Origin: Propioniciclava soli
GTDB lineage: Bacteria; Actinomycetota; Actinomycetes; Propionibacteriales; Propionibacteriaceae
Assembly: GCF_014858005.1 (NCBI RefSeq)
Contig: NZ_JACYOT010000007.1
Coordinates: forward strand, 124,001-188,000
Direction: 5' to 3'
DNA: 64,000 nt
The notes under the pieces are model-generated. The model searched no databases. It had not been told where the DNA came from and worked only from the letters and a program-made list of their open reading frames with translations. Below, one piece after another: positions 36,491 to 45,703 of the stretch (position 1 is its first letter; every line of letters starts with the position of its first letter). The position numbers and the translations under genes are program-made.

Positions 36491-36829
36491 ATGAGCCGAC
36501 CCGATCCACGCGCCACCCAGCTCCGCCGCGGTGTCGTCGAGCTCGCCGTGCTGGGGCTGCTCGCCGACGGGCCGCGGTACGGCCAGCAGATCGTCGACGA
36601 GCTCGCCGGCCTGCCGGGCCTGGCCCTCACGGCCGGCACGGTGTACCCCCTGGTCTCCCGCCTGCTCAAGGCGGGGGAGATCGCGTCGACCTGGCAGGAG
36701 TCCCCGGTCGGGCCGCCCCGCAAGTACTACCGCCTCACCGCGTCCGGGCGGGCCTCCCTGGCCTCCCAGACGGCCGCGTGGCGCCAAGTGCGCGATGCGG
36801 TCGATCACATCCTGAAGGAGTCCCGATGA
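36491..36829 (+). CDS. PadR-family transcriptional regulator
   Basis: The 112-residue protein has the PadR winged helix (RRGVVELAVLGLLADGPRYG; AGTVYPLVSRLLKAGEI; GPPRKYYRLTASGRASL). It is expected to repress its own operon, and dyads overlap its promoter. It is co-transcribed with the DUF5808/DUF1648-type protein and CPBP protease through ATGA and GTGA overlaps. The inducing signal is unknown; PadR genes paired with membrane proteins often respond to small lipophilic molecules. Confidence 0.9.
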   Translation: MSRPDPRATQLRRGVVELAVLGLLADGPRYGQQIVDELAGLPGLALTAGTVYPLVSRLLKAGEIASTWQESPVGPPRKYYRLTASGRASLASQTAAWRQVRDAVDHILKESR

Positions 36830-37731
36830 TCACCTCGTTCACCGATCTCACCCCGGCCACCCGTGGCGCTGCGCTCGCCTGGCTCGACGCCGCCACCGCT
36901 CCCCTCGACCCCGAGCTGGCGGACGCCGTCCGTGACGAGTTGGCCGCGGCCCTGTGCGCCGAACTGAACCCCGAGGCCACCCCCGCGGACGTCGCCGCGT
37001 TCGCCGCAGCCGTCGGCCCGGTCGGCGGCGAGGAGGGTGACGATCGGCCCGGCACACACCCCGGGGTCGGAACCTTCGCCGGCATCCCCTACGACGTCCG
37101 GCCCCCGACGGTCGATCGGCTCAAGCGTGCCTGGTGGAACCCGGCCAGCGACCGCCTCTGGAGCCCGCGGGTCTTCGGCGCCGGGTGGGATCTCAACGCC
37201 GGTGCACTGGCCGTCCGCCTGGGCCTGATCGAGCCCGATGCCGAGGATGAGCCCTTCACCCACACCCCCGACGCCGCGCTCACCGCCGGTGCCGCCGTGC
37301 CGCTGGCCCTGGCGGCATCGGTGGTGGCGCACTACGCCGTCCGCGGCCGGTCGCTCCCGGCCGAGCTGCCCGCCCACTGGAACCTCTGCGGCACGCCCGA
37401 CCGCTGGACGCCGAAGCGCCGCGCCGCGACCACCGATCTGGCTCTCGCGGTGACCGCTGCCGGGGCGGCGGTGGCAGGGGTCGCGGGCCGCCGGCCCCGC
37501 CCGATGCGCGCCGGGACGCTCGCCGCCACCTCCGGGGCCGCTGCGCTGGCCGCCGGCCTCACCGTGGCACGCAGCCTGCGCGGTGGGTGGTGGATCGGGC
37601 CGGGCCTGGCCGCGCTGGTCCTCGGAGCCCCGGCGGCCGTCCTGGTCGGCCTCGCCCGCGCCGGACGCGCCGGTGAGCAACGTCGCGACCTCGGCCGAGG
37701 CGGCCTCGGCCGGCGGGGCGGCGCGGCGTGA
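36826..37731 (+). CDS. Membrane protein with DUF5808- and DUF1648-like segments
   Basis: The 301-residue protein has a soluble helical N-terminus (about 1-90), as in the HAAS-type proteins that partner PadR regulators. It then carries AWWNPASDRLWSPRVFGAGW (DUF5808-like) and the LPAHWNLCGTPDRW motif of DUF1648, with at least three membrane segments. Its ATG overlaps the PadR stop, so the pair is a PadR-regulated membrane module. Function is not known; DUF1648 occurs in SdpI-type immunity proteins. Confidence 0.7.
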   Translation: MITSFTDLTPATRGAALAWLDAATAPLDPELADAVRDELAAALCAELNPEATPADVAAFAAAVGPVGGEEGDDRPGTHPGVGTFAGIPYDVRPPTVDRLKRAWWNPASDRLWSPRVFGAGWDLNAGALAVRLGLIEPDAEDEPFTHTPDAALTAGAAVPLALAASVVAHYAVRGRSLPAELPAHWNLCGTPDRWTPKRRAATTDLALAVTAAGAAVAGVAGRRPRPMRAGTLAATSGAAALAAGLTVARSLRGGWWIGPGLAALVLGAPAAVLVGLARAGRAGEQRRDLGRGGLGRRGGAA

Positions 37732-38660
37732 CGCGGGTCGTGTGGCGCCGCGTCGCCCTGTTCTACGGCATCGCCCTGGCGGGCCCCGTTGCCATCGCGC
37801 TCCTGGTGCTCGCGACCGGTCAGCAGTGGGGCGCCGGGCCGGTCACGATGCTGCTCGGGGCGGTCACGATGCTGGTCCCGCTCCTCGCGGGCTGGGTCAC
37901 CGAGCGTGTGGCCGGACGCCCCCACCTCCTCACCCGGGGGTGGGCAGCGTTCAAGACGCGGCCCGGAATCGCGATCGCCCGCATCGTCGGGTGGGCCGCG
38001 CTGGTCTACGCCGCCGTCGTGGCCGCGCTGTTCGGCGTCGCGGCGCTGGGATCATCGCTCGCCGTGCCCGGCATGGGCCGGTGGGCCACCCCGGCCGAGG
38101 TGGGGGATGCCATCGCCGCCCTCGCCCCGGTGGGTTCCACCACCCCGCCCGAGCTTGCTCTGCCCGTCGGCGTCCTGGTGGCCCTCGCGATCGGCCAGGG
38201 CCTCCTCGCCGGACTCACCGTCAACGCCGTGTTCGCGTTCGGCGAGGAGTACGGCTGGCGCGGCGTCCTGGCCGAGGAGCTCGCGCCCTTGGGCCGCGTC
38301 CGGGCGACGCTGCTCACCGGCATCCTGTGGGGGCTGTGGCATGCGCCGCTGATCGCCCTCGGCCACAACTACGGTGCCGACTGGGGGTGGGGCGTCCCGC
38401 TGTTCTGCGCGATCACGGTGCCGTTGGCCTTCCTCCTCACCTGGGTGCGGGAGCGGTCGGGGTTCGTCTGGGCGGCCGCGATCGTGCACGGCGCGTTCAA
38501 CGGGGTGGCCGGCATCTTCATGTTGGTGCTGGTGGACGCCCACCGGCTGGTCGCGCCGCCGGTCGGGTTGGCGGCGGCGCTGGCCCTGGGGGTGGTCGCG
38601 GCGGCGCTGTGGGCCGTCCCGAGGCGCTCAGGCGGGCAGGATCAGTCGGCCAGGCCGTAG
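37728..38660 (+). CDS. CPBP-family intramembrane glutamic protease
   Basis: The 310-residue membrane protein carries the Abi/CPBP motifs EEYGWRGVL (EEXXXR), the histidine region [13 protein letters not shown], and HGAFNGVAG. Family members cleave prenylated proteins or act as bacteriocin self-immunity proteins. The GTG at 37728 overlaps the previous stop (GTGA). Together with the DUF1648-like protein, the SdpI/CPBP combination hints at peptide-toxin immunity, which is inference. Its 3' end overlaps the convergent upp gene by 19 bases. Confidence 0.87.
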   Translation: MTRVVWRRVALFYGIALAGPVAIALLVLATGQQWGAGPVTMLLGAVTMLVPLLAGWVTERVAGRPHLLTRGWAAFKTRPGIAIARIVGWAALVYAAVVAALFGVAALGSSLAVPGMGRWATPAEVGDAIAALAPVGSTTPPELALPVGVLVALAIGQGLLAGLTVNAVFAFGEEYGWRGVLAEELAPLGRVRATLLTGILWGLWHAPLIALGHNYGADWGWGVPLFCAITVPLAFLLTWVRERSGFVWAAAIVHGAFNGVAGIFMLVLVDAHRLVAPPVGLAAALALGVVAAALWAVPRRSGGQDQSARP

Positions 38661-39283
38661 AGCCGGTCGCCGGCGTCGCCGAGGCCGGGCACGATGTAGC
38701 CGTGCTCGTTGAGGCGCTCGTCGACGGCCGCCACCACGAGGGTGCAGGGGACGCCGACGGGGTCAACCAGGCGGCGCATGTTGTCGATGCCCTCCGGGGC
38801 GGCCAGCAGGCAGATGCAAGTGATGTGGTCGGCGCCGCGATCGACGAGGAACTGCACGGTGCCGCCGAGCGAGCCGCCCGTGGCGAGCATCGGGTCGAGC
38901 ACGTAGCACTGGCGGCCCGAGAGATCCTTCGGCAGCCGCTCGGCGTACGTGAACGGCTCCAACGTCTCCTCGTCGCGCACCATGCCGACGAACCCGACCT
39001 CGGCGGTCGGCATGAGCTTCATCATGCCCTCGAGCATCCCGAGGCCCGCGCGCAGGATCGGCACGACCAGGGGCACCGGGTGCGACAGCTGGATGCCCCG
39101 CGTGGTGGTGACGGGCGTCGTCACCTCGACGGTGTCGACCCGCACCTCGCGGGTGGCCTCGTACGCGAGCAGCGTGACGAGCTCCTCCGCGAGGGCGCGG
39201 AAGGTCGGCGAGTCGGTGTCGACGTCCCGGAGGAGTCGGACCTTGTGGGCGACCAGTGGGTGATCGGCGACGATGAGTTCCAC
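38642..39283 (-). CDS. upp: Uracil phosphoribosyltransferase
   Basis: The 213-residue enzyme has the UPRTase pattern: [28 protein letters not shown], and the PRPP-binding loop [11 protein letters not shown], with the C-terminal [16 protein letters not shown] for uracil. It makes UMP from uracil and PRPP (pyrimidine salvage). The GTG at 39283 lies 6 bases after AAGAAT on the minus strand. The tail overlaps the CPBP gene on the opposite strand. Confidence 0.96.
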   Translation of the reverse strand: MELIVADHPLVAHKVRLLRDVDTDSPTFRALAEELVTLLAYEATREVRVDTVEVTTPVTTTRGIQLSHPVPLVVPILRAGLGMLEGMMKLMPTAEVGFVGMVRDEETLEPFTYAERLPKDLSGRQCYVLDPMLATGGSLGGTVQFLVDRGADHITCICLLAAPEGIDNMRRLVDPVGVPCTLVVAAVDERLNEHGYIVPGLGDAGDRLYGLAD

Positions 39284-39360
39284 AGGTGCATTCTTGCAGA
39301 TGACCACCGTGCGAAGCGGGGCCGAGTCTGACACGATGGGCTGTGCCGGAAGGGGGCGCC

Positions 39361-40014
39361 ATGCCAGATCGTGACGACGAGTACGACGCCGAGCTCGCCG
39401 AACGCGGTGACGATCGCGCCGGGCTCGACGACGTCGATCTCGATCCGTTGACCGACGCCGCCGACGACCTCGACGAGGACGATGACGACGACGACGTGGA
39501 CGACGAGGACGAAGACGACGACTACCCCGACGACGCCACCGAGGACGAGATCGACCTGGTCGTAGCGCTCTACCGCGAGGAGGGCGTGCCGAGCGCGCTC
39601 GCGCTGCCGGTGGAGCTGGCCAACGATCTCGACGGGCTGATCGAGGAGCTGCGCCGCGTGCCCGGTGATGCCGGCGCGGTCGGCGTCGTGGCGATCGAGA
39701 ACGAGTTCTTCGTGTTCGTCCGCGTGCGCGGCAAGGTCGTGCAGGTGCTGTTGAGCGACTCCTTCGCGGCCCACGACTGGCCGATCGCGCGGGACGTGGT
39801 GGACTTCCTGGCCCTCGACCTGCCCGAGGACGAGGACGACTCCGAGCCCATCGGCGACCTCGATCTGTTCGCCGACGTGGGCGTCTCCGAGCTGGAGGTC
39901 GAGGCCTTGTGTGAGGATCTCGACTCCGAGCCGTTGGAGGTCGTGGAGGCGATCGCCGAGAAGCTCGGCTACGCCCAGCCCTACGACCGGGTGGCGGCCG
40001 AGTTCGACCTGTGA
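39361..40014 (+). CDS. tRNA adenosine deaminase-associated protein
   Basis: The 217-residue protein has a very acidic N-terminal third ([15 protein letters not shown]) followed by a folded domain ([56 protein letters not shown]). This matches the actinobacterial family encoded beside tadA. Its stop overlaps the tadA GTG start. The role is unknown but the linkage to tadA is widespread in actinobacteria. The ATG at 39361 follows GGAAGGGG. Confidence 0.88.
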   Translation: MPDRDDEYDAELAERGDDRAGLDDVDLDPLTDAADDLDEDDDDDDVDDEDEDDDYPDDATEDEIDLVVALYREEGVPSALALPVELANDLDGLIEELRRVPGDAGAVGVVAIENEFFVFVRVRGKVVQVLLSDSFAAHDWPIARDVVDFLALDLPEDEDDSEPIGDLDLFADVGVSELEVEALCEDLDSEPLEVVEAIAEKLGYAQPYDRVAAEFDL

Positions 40015-40475
40015 CGGGCGGCCGCCGCTGGCAGCCGGCGATGGCGCGGGCGTTGGACGCCGCCCGCGCGGCCGGGGCGGCCGGTGACGTGCCGATCGGC
40101 GCCGTGTTGGTCGGCCCCGACGGCGTCGAGCTGGCCGTGGCCGGCAACGAGCGCGAACAGACCGGCGACCCCACCGCCCATGCCGAGATGCTCGTGCTGC
40201 GCCGGGCCGCGCCGGCACTGCGCGACGGGTGGCGCCTGGCCGACTGCACGCTCGTGGTCACGCTCGAGCCCTGCGCCATGTGCGCCGGTGCGCTGGTCAA
40301 CGCCCGGGTGGGGCGGCTGGTGTTCGGCGCGTTCGATCCCAAGGCGGGGGCCGTGGCGTCCCTGTTCGACCTCGTCCGCGACCCCCGGCTCAACCACCGC
40401 GTCGAGGTGGTCGCCGGGGTCGAGGCGGACGCCTGCGCCGCGGTCCTGCAGGACTTCTTCGCCGGCCATCGCTGA
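40011..40475 (+). CDS. tadA: tRNA-specific adenosine deaminase
   Basis: The 154-residue enzyme has the zinc-deaminase motifs HAEM and PCAMCAGAL, and [10 protein letters not shown] typical of TadA. It converts A34 to inosine in tRNA-Arg(ACG), allowing decoding of CGN codons. The GTG at 40011 overlaps the upstream stop (GTGA). A serine tRNA gene follows 92 bases downstream. Confidence 0.95.
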   Translation: MTGGRRWQPAMARALDAARAAGAAGDVPIGAVLVGPDGVELAVAGNEREQTGDPTAHAEMLVLRRAAPALRDGWRLADCTLVVTLEPCAMCAGALVNARVGRLVFGAFDPKAGAVASLFDLVRDPRLNHRVEVVAGVEADACAAVLQDFFAGHR

Positions 40476-40567
40476 CTGCGACGGGAGACGTGGGCGGCGT
40501 CGGTCTCGCCGGCCCCCACGCCTGCCCGATTGGCCCCCACCGGGGATCGCGCGCTAGCCTTTTCCGC

Positions 40568-40656
40568 GGTGGCGTGTCCGAGCGGCCGAAGGAGCGCGCC
40601 TCGAAAGCGCGTGTGGGTTCTGCCCACCGTGGGTTCAAATCCCACCGCCACCGCCA
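40568..40656 (+). tRNA. tRNA-Ser (anticodon CGA)
   Basis: The acceptor stem GGTGGCG pairs with CGCCACC (40646-40652). The anticodon stem-loop CGCGC-CTCGAAA-GCGCG gives anticodon CGA, reading UCG. A long variable arm (TGTGGGTTCTGCCCACC) marks a class II tRNA, and the T arm is GTGGG-TTCAAAT-CCCAC. The terminal CCA (40654-40656) is encoded. Confidence 0.97.
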
Positions 40657-40662
40657 CGGGTG

Positions 40663-40703
40663 AAGGCCCTGAAGCCGCAGGTCAGACCGGGTTTCAGGGC
40701 CTT
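40663..40703 (+). terminator. Rho-independent terminator after tRNA-Ser
   Basis: AAGGCCCTGAA (40663-40673) pairs perfectly with TTCAGGGCCTT (40693-40703). A short T-run follows. It ends the tRNA transcript. Confidence 0.85.
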
Positions 40704-40815
40704 TCGCCTCTCACCGTCCGACCCGTTGCCCCTCGACCTCGACGGGCCGACGCCGGCGCCCGTCGTCGCCGGACTGTCACACGGCACCGATATCCTCCGC
40801 CCAAGGAGGGTCGCG

Positions 40816-42312
40816 ATGAGCCTGGACGACATGTTGCTCTTCGGAGCCGCCGTGGTCGTCGCCGCGGCGCTCGCCGCCCGGCTGGGCTCGCGCCTCGGGT
40901 TGCCGTCGCTGCTGTTGTTCCTCGGGCTCGGCATCGCCCTGGAGGTGGTCGGCGTCCGCATGACCGACGCCGGCCTCGCCCACGCCCTCGGCTTCGCCGC
41001 CCTGGTGTTCATCCTGGCCGAGGGCGGGTTGACGACCCGCTGGGTCGACATCCGCGGCTCGCTGACCGTGGCAGGCCTGCTCGCCACGGTTGGGGTCGGC
41101 ACCTCCATCGGGCTGGTGGCCCTGTTCTGTCACCGCGCCCTGGGGATCGACTGGCCAAACGCCGTGCTGATCGGCGCCATCACGGCGCCCACCGACTCGG
41201 CGGCGGTGTTCTCCGTGCTGCGCGGGCTGCCCCTCCCGGCGCGGGTGCGCGCGGTGCTGGAGGGGGAGTCGGGCCTCAACGACGCCCCCATCGTCCTGCT
41301 CGTGGCGGCGGCGACCGCGTGGTCGCTCGGCGAATTGCCCGAGGCCGGCCCGGCGGCCCTCGCCGGCACCATCATCCTGGAGCTGGCCGGGGGCATCGCG
41401 TTCGGGGCGGTGATCGGCTACCTCGGCGTCCGGCTGCTGCGCTCGGTGGCGCTGCCGGCGTCCGGGCTGTACCCCCTGACGATCATGGCCGTCGTCGTGC
41501 TCGCGTACGGCTTGGGCGTGGTGGCGCACGTGTCGGGATTCGCGGCGGTCTACGTCGCCGCCGTGCTGCTCGGCAACGGCCACCTGCCACACCGCAACGC
41601 CACCCGGTCGTTCGCCGAGGGTGTGGGCTGGATCGCGCAGATCGGCCTGTTCGTCATGCTGGGCATGCTCGCCAGCCCCGAACGGCTGACCTGGCGGATG
41701 GTGGGCGAGGGGCTGCTGATCGGCACGGTGCTCACCTTCGTGGTGCGGCCGATCTCGGTGGCCGTCTGCGCGACGTGGTTCAAGGTGCCGTGGCGCGAGC
41801 AGGCGTTCATCGCCTGGGCCGGGCTGCGCGGTGCGGTGCCGATCATCATGGCCACCGTCCCGCTGGCCGCCGGCGCACCCGGCGCCGAGACGATCTTCGA
41901 GGAGGTGCTGGTCTTCGTCGTCGTCTTCACGTTGCTCCAGGCGCCCAGCCTGCCGTGGGTCGCCCGCGTGCTCGGCATCACCGGGGACGACTCCGGCGCC
42001 GACATCGAGGTCGAGGTCGCCCCGCTCGACCGCGCGCAGGCCGATTTCATGACGATCCGTGTGCCGGAGGCCTCGCGGCTGCACGGCGTCACCATCAAGG
42101 AACTGGGGCTGCCGAAGTTCACCGTCGTCGCCGTGATCATGCGCGACGGACGCCCCATCTCCCCGGTGCCGCTCGACCGGATCTGCGAGGGGGACGAACT
42201 CATGGTGGTGGTGCCGGCGCGGCAGCGGGACGCCGTCGAGCACCTGTTCGGCGCCATCGGACGCGGCGGCCGGCTGGCCCGGTGGGCGGAGGAGGGGGAC
42301 GACGGGGACTGA
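40816..42312 (+). CDS. CPA1-type Na+/H+ (or K+/H+) antiporter with TrkA-C domain
   Basis: The 498-residue protein has about twelve to thirteen membrane segments of the CPA family, with LIGAITAPTDSAAVFSVLRG and EGESGLNDAPIVLLV (conserved acidic ion-binding region). A C-terminal TrkA-C (RCK_C) domain, about residues 405-480, carries IKELGLPKFTVVAVIMRDG and PLDRICEGDELMVV. This is the NhaP2/CvrA layout, for cytoplasmic cation and pH balance, with the RCK_C part regulating by ligand. The ATG at 40816 follows AAGGAGG and a TATCCT hexamer lies at 40791-40796. Confidence 0.9.
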   Translation: MSLDDMLLFGAAVVVAAALAARLGSRLGLPSLLLFLGLGIALEVVGVRMTDAGLAHALGFAALVFILAEGGLTTRWVDIRGSLTVAGLLATVGVGTSIGLVALFCHRALGIDWPNAVLIGAITAPTDSAAVFSVLRGLPLPARVRAVLEGESGLNDAPIVLLVAAATAWSLGELPEAGPAALAGTIILELAGGIAFGAVIGYLGVRLLRSVALPASGLYPLTIMAVVVLAYGLGVVAHVSGFAAVYVAAVLLGNGHLPHRNATRSFAEGVGWIAQIGLFVMLGMLASPERLTWRMVGEGLLIGTVLTFVVRPISVAVCATWFKVPWREQAFIAWAGLRGAVPIIMATVPLAAGAPGAETIFEEVLVFVVVFTLLQAPSLPWVARVLGITGDDSGADIEVEVAPLDRAQADFMTIRVPEASRLHGVTIKELGLPKFTVVAVIMRDGRPISPVPLDRICEGDELMVVVPARQRDAVEHLFGAIGRGGRLARWAEEGDDGD

Positions 42313-42322
42313 CCCCACCACG

Positions 42323-42847
42323 TCAGCCCTCGCTGTTCACCACCGTGATCTGGGCGAGGCATGCCTGCTCGTCGGGCAGCGGCGCGCTGAACGTGACGCC
42401 CGTCGCGGCCACGGGCTGTTGGGCGCCGATGATGACGTCCACGGTGGCGTTGTCGCGACCATCGGCGCGGAACGGGATGTCGGTGAACGCCTGCCGCACG
42501 AGCACCACCTCGGGGGCCTGCTCGGAGCTGCCGACCACCTCGGAGACCTCATGGTCGGTGGTGGGGGCGTTCGTGGTGCGGTAGACGTTGAAGCCGTCGG
42601 CGCGCAGCAGGGCGGCGAGGCGGCGGGCCAGGCCGCTGGTCGGCGTCCCGTTCAACACCTGCACGTAGACGCGATCGGGCGTCAGCTCGGGGCCGACGTT
42701 GGTCGCCACGCAGGCGGGCAGCGCACGTTCTTCGATGGGCTCGCGCACGGCGTCCCACGCCCAGCTGGCCGCCCACGCGACGAACGCGACGAGCAGCAGC
42801 AGCGTGACGGGCGTCTTCAGTGCCCGCACCACGGTCTGCGCGTCCAT
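42323..42847 (-). CDS. LytR_C-domain membrane-anchored protein
   Basis: The 174-residue protein has one membrane segment (VTLLLLVAFVAWAASWAW) and a C-terminal LytR_C domain. The domain shows RVYVQVLNGTPTSGLARRLA and LLRADGFNVYRTTNAP, and VVLVRQ. This domain follows LytR-CpsA-Psr glycopolymer ligases or stands alone in actinobacteria; a cell-envelope role is inferred. The ATG at 42847 follows GAGGGGAG. The next gene is 32 bases away on the same strand. Confidence 0.83.
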   Translation of the reverse strand: MDAQTVVRALKTPVTLLLLVAFVAWAASWAWDAVREPIEERALPACVATNVGPELTPDRVYVQVLNGTPTSGLARRLAALLRADGFNVYRTTNAPTTDHEVSEVVGSSEQAPEVVLVRQAFTDIPFRADGRDNATVDVIIGAQQPVAATGVTFSAPLPDEQACLAQITVVNSEG

Positions 42848-42879
42848 TCGGTCTCCCCTCGGCGTCGCGTCGGGCCAGC

Positions 42880-43173
42880 TTAGGCGAGTTCGAGGACGCG
42901 GGCGTGCACCGACTGGCGCTGCTGCAGCGCGGCGCGCAGGGTGCGGTGGAGGCCATCCTCGAGATAGAGGTCGCCCTGCCAGGCCACCACGTGGGCGAAC
43001 AAGTCGCCGTAGAAGGTCGAGTCCTCCTCCAGGAGGGCCTCCAGGTCGAGCCACCGCTTGGTGGTGACGAGCTGGTCGAGCCGCACCTGTTGGGGCGCGA
43101 TCTGGGCCCACTGCCGGTGGGTGTACCCGTGGTCGGGGTAGGGGCGCTCCTCACCCACGCGCTTGAAGATCAC
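42880..43173 (-). CDS. Small conserved actinobacterial protein with DGLHR motif
   Basis: The 97-residue protein begins VIFKRVGEERPYPDHGYTHR and continues with APQQVRLDQLVTTKRWLDL, FYGDLFAHVVAW and YLEDGLHRTLRAALQQR. The DGXHR motif resembles the nucleotide-binding motif of the ParB/sulfiredoxin fold. Proteins of this kind usually lie next to LytR_C genes in actinobacteria and are sometimes labelled VapB-like antitoxins, which I do not support from sequence alone. The GTG at 43173 has TAGACT 7 bases upstream, so it is probably leaderless. Confidence 0.7.
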   Translation of the reverse strand: MIFKRVGEERPYPDHGYTHRQWAQIAPQQVRLDQLVTTKRWLDLEALLEEDSTFYGDLFAHVVAWQGDLYLEDGLHRTLRAALQQRQSVHARVLELA

Positions 43174-43202
43174 GCCTGACAGTCTAGGCCCATGCGCGGC
43201 GT

Positions 43203-43208
43203 TACCCT
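43203..43208 (+). promoter_or_regulatory. Leaderless -10 hexamer TACCCT
   Basis: TACCCT lies 6 bases before the ATG at 43215. The divergent small gene has its own TAGACT at 43181-43186, so two leaderless promoters sit within 45 bases. Confidence 0.5.
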
Positions 43209-43214
43209 TGGGCC

Positions 43215-44795
43215 ATGAGTGACGCCCTCGAGGCCATCCGGGCCGGTTACACGTTCGACACCCCGTCCGTCGAGCTCGGGGTGCTCGTCGACGACGGCGC
43301 CCCGGTGCCCGACGTGCCCATCCGGTTGTCACTGTCGATGTTGAACCGCCACGGCCTGGTGGCGGGCGCCACCGGCACGGGCAAGACCAAGACCCTGCAG
43401 CTGATGGCCGAGCAGATCAGCGCGGCCGGCGTCCCGGTGTTCGCCGCCGACATCAAGGGCGACCTGTCCGGCCTCGCGGCGCCGGGGGAGACCTCGGAGA
43501 AGCTGCTCGCCCGGACGCAGGCGATCGGGCAGGACTTCACCCCCCAGGCATGCCCGGTCGAGTTCTACGCCCTCGGTGGCGAGGGCGTCGGCATCCCGCT
43601 GCGCGCCACGGTCAGCTCGTTCGGCCCCTTGTTGCTGAGCAAGGTGCTGGGGCTCAACGACACCCAGGAGAGCACGCTCAGCCTGGTGTTCCACTACGCC
43701 GACACCCAGCGGCTCCTCCTGCTCGACCTCAAGGACCTCGGCGAGCTGCTGGCGTTCCTCACTTCCCCGGAGGGCAAGCAGGAGCTCTCGGGCCTGGGCG
43801 GGGTGAGCAAGGCGACGGTCGGGGTGATCCAGCGCCAGCTCAGCGCGCTCGCGGCCCAGGGCGGCGACACGTTCTTCGGCGAGCCGGAGTTCGACACCGC
43901 CGACCTGCTGCGCGTCGACGCGGACGGCCGCGGGCTCATCTCCCTGCTCGAGCTGCCCGACCTGGCGAGCCGGCCCGCGCTGTTCTCGACGTTTCTCATG
44001 TACCTGCTCGCGGAGCTCTACCAGGAGCTGCCCGAGGCCGGCGACCTCGACCGGCCCAAGCTGGTGTTCTTCTTCGACGAGGCGCACCTGCTGTTCGCCG
44101 ACGCGTCCAAGGCGTTCCGCGCCTCGGTCGAGCAGACGGTGCGCCTCATCCGCTCCAAGGGCGTCGGGGTGTTCTTCGTCACCCAGACGCCGCGCGACGT
44201 GCCCGAGACGGTGCTCGCGCAGCTGGGCAGTCGCGTCCAGCACCAGCTGCGGGCCCACACGCCCAACGACGCGAAGGCGCTGCGGGCCACGGTGAACACC
44301 TACCCGAAGACGGAGTACGACCTCGCCGAGCGCCTTCAGGCTCTCGGCATCGGCGAGGCCATCATCACCGTGCTCAACCCCGACGGCGCGCCCACGCCCG
44401 TGGCCTGGACGCGCATGCGCGCACCCCAGGCGTCCATGCAGCCGTGGGAGGCCGCGACCATGGCGGCCGCCGTCGCCGCGTCACCGCTCCAGGCCACCTA
44501 CGGCACCGCGGTCGACCGCGAATCGGCCTACGAGGTGCTGAAGGCCCGGCTCGACGCCGGCGCCCAGGCCGCGCGGCGCGAGGAGGAGGAGCGGACCCGC
44601 CGGCAGGAGCAGGAAAGGGCGGACGCCGCGGAGCGGGCAGCCGATCGGACGGCCGAACGTGCCGCCCCGCGCTCGCGGCGGCAGGAGAAGTCGCTGTTCG
44701 AGCAGATCACGTCCAACACGATGGTGCGCCAGATGGCCCGGACGGCCGCGCGCGAGATCACCCGGTCGATCTTCGGCACGGGTCGACGGCGGTGA
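43215..44795 (+). CDS. HerA-like/DUF853 ATPase
   Basis: The 526-residue protein has Walker A GATGTGKTKTLQ at about residues 51-62, ADIKGDLSGLAAPG, the Walker B LVFFFDEAHLLFADASKAF, and FFVTQTPRDVPETVLAQLG. These are the marks of the DUF853/HerA-FtsK family. Such cytoplasmic ATPases are thought to be DNA pumps or helicases of unknown pathway. The C-terminus is a charged Arg/Glu-rich coil. Leaderless start at 43215. Its stop overlaps the start of an SDR gene (GTGA). Confidence 0.85.
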   Translation: MSDALEAIRAGYTFDTPSVELGVLVDDGAPVPDVPIRLSLSMLNRHGLVAGATGTGKTKTLQLMAEQISAAGVPVFAADIKGDLSGLAAPGETSEKLLARTQAIGQDFTPQACPVEFYALGGEGVGIPLRATVSSFGPLLLSKVLGLNDTQESTLSLVFHYADTQRLLLLDLKDLGELLAFLTSPEGKQELSGLGGVSKATVGVIQRQLSALAAQGGDTFFGEPEFDTADLLRVDADGRGLISLLELPDLASRPALFSTFLMYLLAELYQELPEAGDLDRPKLVFFFDEAHLLFADASKAFRASVEQTVRLIRSKGVGVFFVTQTPRDVPETVLAQLGSRVQHQLRAHTPNDAKALRATVNTYPKTEYDLAERLQALGIGEAIITVLNPDGAPTPVAWTRMRAPQASMQPWEAATMAAAVAASPLQATYGTAVDRESAYEVLKARLDAGAQAARREEEERTRRQEQERADAAERAADRTAERAAPRSRRQEKSLFEQITSNTMVRQMARTAAREITRSIFGTGRRR

Positions 44796-45511
44796 CGGCG
44801 CCGGCAGCGGGGCGGCGCACCGTCCTGGTCACCGGTGGGACGCGCGGCATCGGCCGCGCCATCGTCGCCGCCCTGGCGCCGGGCTGGCGGGTGCTGGTCG
44901 GCGGCACGGACGCCGACGCCGTCGCCCGGGTGGTCGCCGAGGTGGCCGCGGAGTGCCCGGACGCCGCCGGTTTCGTCGCCGATCTGGCGGACGCCGACGC
45001 CACGGCCGCCGCCGCGGCGGGCATCGACCGGCTGGACGCCGTCGTCCACAGCGCCGGGGTGCTCGCGTACGGGCCGGTGGCTGAGGCGTCCCGGGAGGAG
45101 TGGCGCCGCGTCCTGGAGGTCAACGTCGTGGCCGTCGCCCACCTGACCGGGGAACTGCTCGGGGCGCTGCGGGCGGCGCGCGGCCACGTCGTCGTGATCA
45201 ACTCCGGTTCGGGGTTCAACGCCGGGGCGGGCTCGGGGGTCTATGCGGCGTCCAAGTTCGCGGTGCGGGCGTTCGCGGACGCCCTGCGCGCCGACGAGCG
45301 GGGCCGGATCCGGGTGACGTCGGTGCACCCCGGCCGGGTCGCGACCGACATGCAGGTGGCGCTGCGCGAGGCCGAGGGCGAGACGTACCGCGCCGAGGAC
45401 TATCTCACCCCCCAGGCCGTCGCCGACGCTGTCGCCGGCGTGCTGGCGTCCGAGGCGTCCGCGTCGGTGGACACCCTGTCGATCCGGCCGTCGGGGCTGG
45501 CGTCCGACTGA
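44792..45511 (+). CDS. Short-chain dehydrogenase/reductase
   Basis: The 239-residue protein has the SDR cofactor motif VLVTGGTRGIGRAIVAAL. The catalytic triad region is Ser in VVINSGSGF and Tyr/Lys in GVYAASKFAVR. The substrate is unknown. The GTG at 44792 overlaps the end of the HerA-like gene, but a functional tie between the two is not obvious. Confidence 0.9.
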   Translation: MTAPAAGRRTVLVTGGTRGIGRAIVAALAPGWRVLVGGTDADAVARVVAEVAAECPDAAGFVADLADADATAAAAAGIDRLDAVVHSAGVLAYGPVAEASREEWRRVLEVNVVAVAHLTGELLGALRAARGHVVVINSGSGFNAGAGSGVYAASKFAVRAFADALRADERGRIRVTSVHPGRVATDMQVALREAEGETYRAEDYLTPQAVADAVAGVLASEASASVDTLSIRPSGLASD

Positions 45512-45703
45512 AGGGGCCTCCAACCACACCGAACGCCCGCGCGGTGGCGCCGATGCGCCTAGGATCGGGGGGCAACAAGGCCGTTCCCGCGGCGAACCCG
45601 CCCGCACATCGACGTTCCGCGTCTCCCCCGCCCCGCACCGCGAGGGGCGACGCCGAGGGCGTCCGCCCGGGTGGGGCCGAGGGACCAGACGAAGGAGTCT
45701 CAC

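Noticed and set aside
42880-43173. VapB-type antitoxin of a toxin-antitoxin pair
   Set aside because: No PIN-domain toxin is adjacent and no VapB DNA-binding motif is visible; only the usual genomic label suggests it.
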